Shown in pieces: positions 58,361-64,000 of a stretch of 64,000 bases of DNA (its first letter is position 1; each line of letters begins with the position of its first letter). The position numbers were made by a program, and so were the translations under genes. Under the pieces are notes generated by a model. That model saw nothing but the letters and a program-made list of their open reading frames with translations. It had not been told where the DNA came from and did no database searches. Source of the DNA: Heterobilharzia americana (Eukaryota; Platyhelminthes; Trematoda; Strigeidida; Schistosomatidae); contig OX104132.1 of the NCBI GenBank assembly GCA_944470555.2, forward strand, positions 7,015,755 to 7,079,754. Direction: 5' to 3'.

Positions 58361-59062
58361 CACCTATAGGACTCATCTATCGGCAGTCAAATATGACATA
58401 GTCCTCAGATGCCCTCAACATGCAGATGAGACATCACAACTGAAATAGTTGATGGTGAACTACTAGTGCAGTAACCTTGCTAGTCAATCTTCATACAGCC
58501 TCGATCCACCTAAACTTCACAACTACGTGTAACGGTATTTTAAGCCAGTAACCACAAGAATGTGTCAGATAGCTGACTGCATTAGGTAGTTGAATTCAAA
58601 AGAAATTCCATGGCACTACTTAACTGAGATCCACAACACCAGTTTCTCCTTTGCTTTCCAAGGATGATTTGAAGGCTGCGACCCACAACTCATCATTGGA
58701 GTCAAACAGTGAGGCTCTCTCCATCTATTTGCATGTACTGAAGGCTTGAGACACAACAGGAAGTAGTTCATTGATCCCATACCAATACCCCCACATTTTG
58801 AGAAGGATACACTTCTTGCATGTTTTAACATCGGCTGAGATATAGCCTCTTCTGCAGAAATCAAATAGAAAACATGGATCTCAGTAGTTGTTCCAGTCTG
58901 ACTGTAAAGGACGAGGTCAGTAAGCATAGTATGATGTCTACTCTAATTCGTGCAACTGTGTAACACACTGCAGAGAAATATCATCTGAAGTGATGACAAC
59001 CAGATGGCGAGTGTCACTAATCTAACACATCTTCCCGAGGATATATTGACAGGAACGGTGCT

Positions 59063-59414
59063 ACTTACCCAGTTTTACAGGATAAATGACCGACTTATTC
59101 CTTTCGTAATATGATGGTGAAAGAGACAATGTCCTCTGAATGCTTTGAGTAAATATTTGAGTAAATGGCATAAGTTTTATACTGAACAAATATGAGAAAA
59201 TTTTGGAGGACTAGTCAGGACCGACTCAGATTTGCAGAGATAAAGGCATTCGTAGAGTTTCGTATGTGTCGTCTAGTTACGGAACAAAAAGTAACATGAC
59301 GTCTTTCCATACCTTCTTTACCCATTCTACTTTCCCAACTTGTCCTCCTACGTGATATTCATTCATTTTCTCACCATCGAACAATTTTTGTCATTCACCG
59401 ATTGTCAAAACTCT
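59063..59414. other. Unassigned sequence
   Basis: Nothing recognised. Confidence 0.3.
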
Positions 59415-59545
59415 CCTTCAACTTCAGTCGTTCTCCTTGAATACGCTTTGCTGACGGGTGCCAACACACAAAATCTAGGCAAAGTAGAGCTTGTTTGCAA
59501 CTGCTTCCTACCAACTAACATCCATCAGAGTGCACCATGATGGTG
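59415..59545 (+). repeat. SINE family D 3' part
   Basis: GCTGACGGGTGCCAACA, then AAAATCTAGGC and AGCTTGTTTGCAACTGCTTC (family-D tail). The CUGANGA box has a changed last base. Confidence 0.65.
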
Positions 59546-59689
59546 AGCTTCTTAGACAGCTGGTTACAATACAATATGATCAATAGAATTCGATGAACAC
59601 TGAAGACTAGATAACATGAGATTGGTTACTCTCCAGTGGCCAATCAGTGTATCTACTCCTCTCTTACAGGATGTCAATCCCAGACCAAA

Positions 59690-59870
59690 CACACCAGTGG
59701 CAATATACTTCACTGCAGCATTGAACGACGTGTATCCGAATGGCTTAGGATCCACTTCCTCACTTCTATCGAGGTTGCAGATACACCTTGCTGACGAGTG
59801 GTAACAGGCGAGAAATCTAGATGAAGCGAAGCTTCTTTGCAACTGCTTCCAACCAATTATTATTTATAAC
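59690..59870 (+). repeat. SINE family D with intact CTGACGA and palindromic octamer
   Basis: CTGACGA at 59791-59797, a decayed stem II (GTGG TAACAG GCGA), GAAAT at 59812-59816, perfect octamer ATCTAGAT at 59815-59822, then G (not a cleavable base). The tail GCTTCTTTGCAACTGCTTCC is shared with 59490. Confidence 0.72.
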
Positions 59871-59929
59871 TATTTCCTTGTTGGTGAGAGCATCTAAGAC
59901 AGTCGAAGTTTGTAAGGTTATTCTTCATG

Positions 59930-60200
59930 ATAAAGGGGATAATTGAAGGTGAAACGAAAACACTGATTGCTGCATGACTCTAAGCGCTGACCTCCTGATC
60001 ACTGGCGCAGCGCTCAACCCATGGAGCCTTAAGAATACTTGCATGATAACTGGCTGGAACTTCAAGTGACTGAAGTAGAATGAATAGCTGTTCACTTAGC
60101 ACTCAAATGCGTGCTGGCTTGGTGAACTCGAAGCTGTTGCTTTAAACTCTGTCCCAAATCAGGTTTTCATTTCACTATATGTTATTTACTGGTCTAAGTC
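59930..60200. repeat. SINE family A-like, long and decayed
   Basis: The arms GATAATTGAAGGTGAAACGA (left) and AGGTTTTCATTTCACTATAT (right) are inverted. The centre holds a tRNA-like remnant with a GCGCAGCGCTCAACCCATGG block. Heavily diverged. Confidence 0.5.
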
Positions 60201-60384
60201 TCTACCACATGCACCAGTTTTAATGCATTGGGTGATGATTATCATCTAATGTTTATTGAGGGTAGATCTCTTTAGCTCAACTTTCTTCAATATCTTAGCT
60301 CTGTTTTATATTATCATCCTGAAAATAACCATCAACCAGTGGGAATATAAGTTTCAGTGAAATCAGTCGTTCATATTATGCTAT

Positions 60385-60570
60385 CACACCCCGAATAGCT
60401 CAATAGTAACCTTTCTTGCTCCAACACTGGGTGGAGGGGTTTCGAATCTCTCAGTGGACACCAGTACCCTCAAGGTTGCAGATATACCCTACTGGCGAGT
60501 ACCAACAAGCACGAAACGTAGGTGACATAGGACTTCCAGCTAAATCCTACCCCATCCAAACAACTAGCAT
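60385..60570 (+). repeat. SINE family D with tRNA-like head
   Basis: An A box (AATAGCTCAATAGTAACC) and B box (GGGTTTCGAATCTC) at 60395-60450 are followed by CTGGCGA, GTACCAACAAGCAC as stem-loop, GAAAC and ACGTAGGT. CUGANGA differs at one base. Confidence 0.75.
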
Positions 60571-60574
60571 ATTA

Positions 60575-60735
60575 ATGGCTAGCAGTGAGATTCAGGTCAC
60601 AATTTTTGTACTGTTTGGGACTCATCAGCTTCATGTACTTTTCTCCAAGTGAGTGATTCTAAGACTGGAATTTAGCGACCTTCTTTTTAGAAGTCGGACT
60701 GTTATCCGATAGGTTACTGAGTCTCCATAACTGCT
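60575..60735 (-). repeat. SINE family B with intact CTGATGA
   Basis: Minus strand: GAAGCTGATGAGTCCCAAAC, with GAAA lost (TACAAAAATTGTGAC) but stem II partly kept. A tRNA-like remnant lies at about 60690-60720. Confidence 0.65.
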
Positions 60736-61444
60736 GCTTGTGCCGCCAATGTAGTTTGAGGTCGTAACTTGTAGGTATGAAGTATTACCGAAAAATCTAG
60801 GATTAAATTTCTATCTACCTAAATAACAGCCTAATTCACACTCTATAGTCACGCCTTGCACACTTCTGTTCTCTAGTCGAAGGTTTGTATGACATCTGTA
60901 GGAAAGATATCAGTAACAGATTTCATTCATGTGAGATTTATAAGGTATAGGACATACCCGCAGTTGATAATTGCTTTTATTTACTGTATTGTGTTCAGGT
61001 GAGTGTTCGCTGTTTTGTCATGTTGATCAGTATTCACCCGTAAGATCTTTAGCGCATAGCAAATACTGTATAGCGGTTAGTACCAATCATCAGTCTATCC
61101 GGTGACTCAAAAGGCCACCCTAGCAACAATGCAAATAACTGACTAGACTTCTGTATTTTGTGAAAATCTTCATTTCCAGCCGGGATACCGTAACCTAATT
61201 GGTTATTTCAGCAGTTGCTAGGATAACCTGTAAAATCATCCAGTCCATCTCAGTGATCAGTTTGGTTTAGATAATCGCCGCGAGATTGATAAAATGTGAT
61301 AACAACTCACTGGTTAGTATAAACTAGTGACTATGAAAGTGCTTATGGGAACGACTCACAATGTTTTGATGACTATTCAGCATTAAGTTACTTTTACAAT
61401 AGTAATCGAAGTTGGAAACACAGGTGATTCAAAGATGCAGTTAT
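60736..61444. other. Unassigned sequence
   Basis: Nothing recognised beyond short AT-rich frames. Confidence 0.3.
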
Positions 61445-61560
61445 CGGCAAAAGATTTATGGCAGGTGAAATGAAAACCTGGGTTGCATCAGAATTCGATC
61501 CAGCAGCCCTCCATATTACGGGCTCGGCATTCTGCCAGCTGACCTAGCTGGAAAATGTGT
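61445..61560. repeat. SINE family A fragment
   Basis: GCAGGTGAAATGAAAACCTG left arm, then a reversed B-box-like AATTCGATCC, and a reversed A-box-like GCCAGCTGACCTAGCTGG. The right arm is not found. Confidence 0.55.
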
Positions 61561-61644
61561 ATTCTTTCACAGTTTTCACTATTTCCAATGGAGTTTCATT
61601 CAGTCAAACAACTCTAAACAATGCACAGTGACAGGTGCCTATTC

Positions 61645-61815
61645 TCGGCCCTAATACTGCAGTGGTAATGTCTCCGACCGTAACACCCGATGGCGCGGGT
61701 TCGAACCTCAAGCAAAACATTGGTTCTGTTGAGATTGCAGATACCCCTTTCTGATCAGTGCCATAAAGCACAAAACCAAGGTGAGGCAGGGCTTTCTCTC
61801 GATTGTCTCCACCCA
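61645..61815 (+). repeat. SINE family D with perfect stem II
   Basis: A tRNA-like head (CTAATACTGCAGTGGTAATG, B box GGGTTCGAACCTC) is followed by CTGATCA (61751-61757), stem GTGC/GCAC with loop CATAAA, AAAAC in place of GAAAC, and ACCAAGGT. Confidence 0.72.
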
Positions 61816-62029
61816 ACTAGAATGCAGTGAAATTATCTGTCAGTCTGCCACAATGCGGTTATCCCTGATAATCCCATAACAACCAGTTCAACGTTCCCCG
61901 TCTCTGATTCAGTTCATTTGGGACTGCGATGTAAAGTCTTGGCATAACAGGTTGCATGATTACAGCCAACAGATAATTAAGTATCGTGCTGTTCCATGAC
62001 AGCCATGGAAAATTCTGAATGATTGACGT

Positions 62030-62115
62030 AAAGTTTGGGGCTGTTTGGTGGCTGGGTCAGTTCCTAGTTCGAATCCGGATTTTGATTCCACCTTCATTCA
62101 TCACTTTTTATTATA
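62030..62115 (+). repeat. SINE family A fragment
   Basis: A tRNA-like segment (GGTGGCTGGGTCAGTTCC, B box GTTCGAATCC) is followed by TTTTGATTCCACCTTCATTC, a diverged family-A right arm. Confidence 0.55.
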
Positions 62116-62264
62116 AGCAGCGATTCATAGAGTCACATCTGTCGCAGATACCCCCCATAAACACATAAATTAGACTTCCAAATGAGTGTTTTGGGCTGGA
62201 AAACCGTTAATCTGCTGTTTTCCTGGCGTTCAGAAACTACTTGACGAAAAGAGGATGATCAATA

Positions 62265-62640
62265 CGCAAATGATTTGCAAACTGCACATTCCACACCTCA
62301 ACATTTCTCACAGCTGAGTAGTGTTTCAACTGCCATCCGTTGAAAATCACTCTTTAGCAGCCAAGATCACAAGGTATGGTCTATGACACAAAAGTGTAGT
62401 GAACTAGAGAAATATACTACTACTGAACAAATTGAGTAGTCAGAAACCATTCAGCTAGCCAGCTTCAGGTGATTTTAAACTGATTTGGCCATATCAGCTG
62501 AATTCATCCAAGTATGTATTTGATGAGGGAAACGGCCGTCCGGTGCTTAAATCAATTTGATCTGGCAGCCTAGCAAAATTCGCAGATTAGCGTGAGTGGT
62601 TTCTACCTACTCATATCATTCAGCAGTAGCATGTCTTAGC
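62265..62640 (-). repeat. Composite inverted-arm repeat, copy 2 (inverted relative to 49614)
   Basis: 62407-62634 has arms TGAACAAATTGAGTAGTCAG and GAGTGGTTTCTACCTACTCA (imperfect inverse). 62265-62350 matches the block at 49855-49960 in reverse complement. The order is inverted relative to 49614-49960, so the whole unit is a single element in two orientations. Confidence 0.55.
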
Positions 62641-63326
62641 TATTTAACCGCACCACCACTTAACCGCATACTGAAATATTCTCATAATGACTAACGTTCA
62701 ACTTTTTCGGACCAATTACTGATAGATCCTACTATATCCAAGTCTTATATGTTTATTTTCCTCAACGAGCTCTGTCTGCATTCTGGAAAGGATTCACACT
62801 ATGTAGAAGTCTCCAGTCTGTGTTAATCTGTACCTCTGGTGACTTTATTATCAAGAATTCCAGCCTGTCGCTGACTATCAATATGAAAGCATCATGTTAA
62901 TCGATGAATCTAATAGAATACGTAACACAATCATACAGCTAGACGATTTAACACTGTCATTAAGTCAACGAGATTAAACATCATATCGAAAAACTTGGCC
63001 AACAGCAATTGTAGACAAAATTTCATCATAACGGTTGTAAATCAGTTGACGATGAACACTTCTCCCTGATTTACACTAAGCTTACGATGCCAAATAAAAA
63101 TTAAATGACATTACTAGATATCGGTGACGTCAAACCATCAGTCTCATAAATTAAATTACATTTTACTGAGAACTTACCACCACTTTGGTGAAGATGTCGG
63201 CACTGTAACTCAACACCCAGCCTTGAGTCCATCATAGTATACTTCAGAAGTGAATCCGTAATGTCACTGTGTCCTACTAATCGTTGAAATGCAACCTCAG
63301 AAAATCCACAAAAGCCCCCAAATTTG
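62641..63326. other. Unassigned sequence
   Basis: Nothing recognised. Confidence 0.3.
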
Positions 63327-63350
63327 TAATAATAATAATAATAATAATAA
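63327..63350. repeat. (AAT)n microsatellite
   Basis: About eight AAT units. The open frame through it encodes an Asn run and is not a gene. Confidence 0.9.
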
Positions 63351-63544
63351 GTCCGTGGTGAATACTACTTCGGAAATAAAATCCCCATCAGCCTATAAAA
63401 TACATTACTGCATAGTGCTTGTTAGTGAAATGTTTCGAGAAGGATATCCTAACGTTCTAATGAGAAACCGTGACCTGTGGAGTTACTCAGTTGGAAGTGA
63501 AGAGGATCGCAACTGAAGGCCGCGGTGGATAGTAGCACTATTTC

Positions 63545-63735
63545 GCGATCACTGAACTCCGACCCAGTGGCTGAATGATTAACGCCTTCGCCATGAAACC
63601 TGAAGGCCCTGAGTTTGATCGTGGGCGGTTTCTGCTGAGAAGTCTCATTCTAGGACGAAACAGGTGTCCAGTCCTCCTAGGCTTTTTATCAATGGTTCTT
63701 CAACTGATGTCAGTCTATGATGAATGCTACTGTGA
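63545..63735 (+). repeat. SINE family C, full structure with head and hammerhead
   Basis: A tRNA-like head (CAGTGGCTGAATGATTAACG and B-box-like GAGTTTGATCG) at 63568-63625 is followed by CTGAGAA (63634-63640, one base off CUGANGA), a stem II region (GTCT..AGGAC), GAAAC at 63657-63661, ACAGGTGT (three pairs and a GG loop) and C at 63668. The tail AACTGATGTCAGTCTATGAT ends the copy. Confidence 0.78.
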
Positions 63736-64000
63736 AATAAATAAGATCCCCATTAACTTCTAAGTACAATAATTAAAGTGATTATAAACCTTCAGACCAT
63801 AGTTGTTGTGATTGTCCTGGAAGGAGTTAAGCACTGAATCTGACTGGATCATTACGAGAATATATCTGAATATAACCATGTGGCTCGACATATTTTGATG
63901 TTAGTAAAAATTCATATATTCTACTGAAGAAGCAGTGGCTTATACAGCGAAACGTTCAGAAATATTTTGTTTTAGTTTTCTAAACACACTGGGATTATTG
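63736..64000 (+). other. Window end with PLE-like 3' hammerhead motif
   Basis: At 63924-63930 CTGAAGA fits CUGANGA, followed by an extra A, a stem GC.GT/AC.GC, GAAAC at 63949-63953, and GTTC with C at 63957. The flanks TATATTCT and AGAAATAT can pair as stem I. It resembles hammerheads reported at PLE ends, but the PLE itself, if any, lies beyond the window. Confidence 0.4.

Larger units (their letters stand above)
56036..59062 (-). repeat. Large inverted duplication, right arm
   Basis: Reverse complement of 24183-27371. 56995-59045 matches the core 24201-26209 without substitution wherever I compared it, apart from 42 extra bases in the TA tract. 56036-56994 is diverged. The arm lacks the family-A SINE present at 26222 in the left arm. 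Confidence 0.9.

Noticed and set aside
63289..63516. Frame with an Asn run
   Set aside because: It is produced by the AAT microsatellite, with no domain around it.

Overview
This window looks like nuclear DNA of a blood fluke (Schistosoma or a very close trematode). It is AT-rich and intron-bearing, and it is packed with retroelement debris typical of schistosomes: RTE-type and CR1-type non-LTR retrotransposons, Penelope-like elements (PLEs) with GIY-YIG-type tails, and many short tRNA-derived repeats carrying hammerhead-ribozyme cores in the manner of the schistosome Sm-alpha family. The species cannot be fixed by eye. No bacterial gene organisation, CRISPR array or rRNA is visible.

One host gene is supported, on the + strand. 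Three exons in mutually compatible phase 0 lie at 3923-4222, 7304-7735 and 19363-about 19871. They encode a Ser/Thr-rich protein with a coiled coil split across the first two exons, a Gln run, an Asp run and an Ala run. I do not recognise the family. The 5' part of the gene lies upstream, and the introns are stuffed with transposons. The last exon appears to carry a one-base loss in an A run that changes its C-terminus. It is followed by about 4.1 kb (19872-24020) almost free of recognisable repeats, possibly a long 3' UTR.

Layout: 1-2276, RTE copy 1 (minus); 2.4-11.8 kb, exons, SINEs and fragments; 11.86-14.30 kb, RTE copy 2, nearly identical to copy 1 over its first kilobase; 14.3-18.5 kb, SINEs, a TA microsatellite and fragments of a second RTE-like family; 19.36-24.0 kb, last exon and quiet region; 24.18-27.37 kb, left arm of a large inverted duplication whose right arm is 56.04-59.06 kb; 29.3-32.2 kb, PLE reverse-transcriptase fragments; 39.08-40.52 kb, a PLE with an intact C-terminal frame and a roughly 448-bp inverted copy of its own 5' part; 41.3-52.1 kb, PLE, CR1 and SINE fragments; 52.35-55.77 kb, RTE copy 3, the most complete; 59-64 kb, dense SINEs.

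The most interesting pattern is that three distinct tRNA-headed short-repeat families (called B, C and D here) each carry a hammerhead core (CUGANGA, short stem II, GAAA). In each, helix III is replaced by an 8-nt self-complementary word that differs between families (ACGCGCGT-, ACAGCTGT- and ACCTAGGT-like). Several elements are palindromic, with a hammerhead in each arm around a tRNA-like centre. The other main observations are the inverted duplication with a sharply bounded identical core (gene-conversion-like), the PLE hairpin, a shared premature stop in two RTE copies and the last-exon frameshift. All repeat boundaries were judged by eye and are approximate unless stated.
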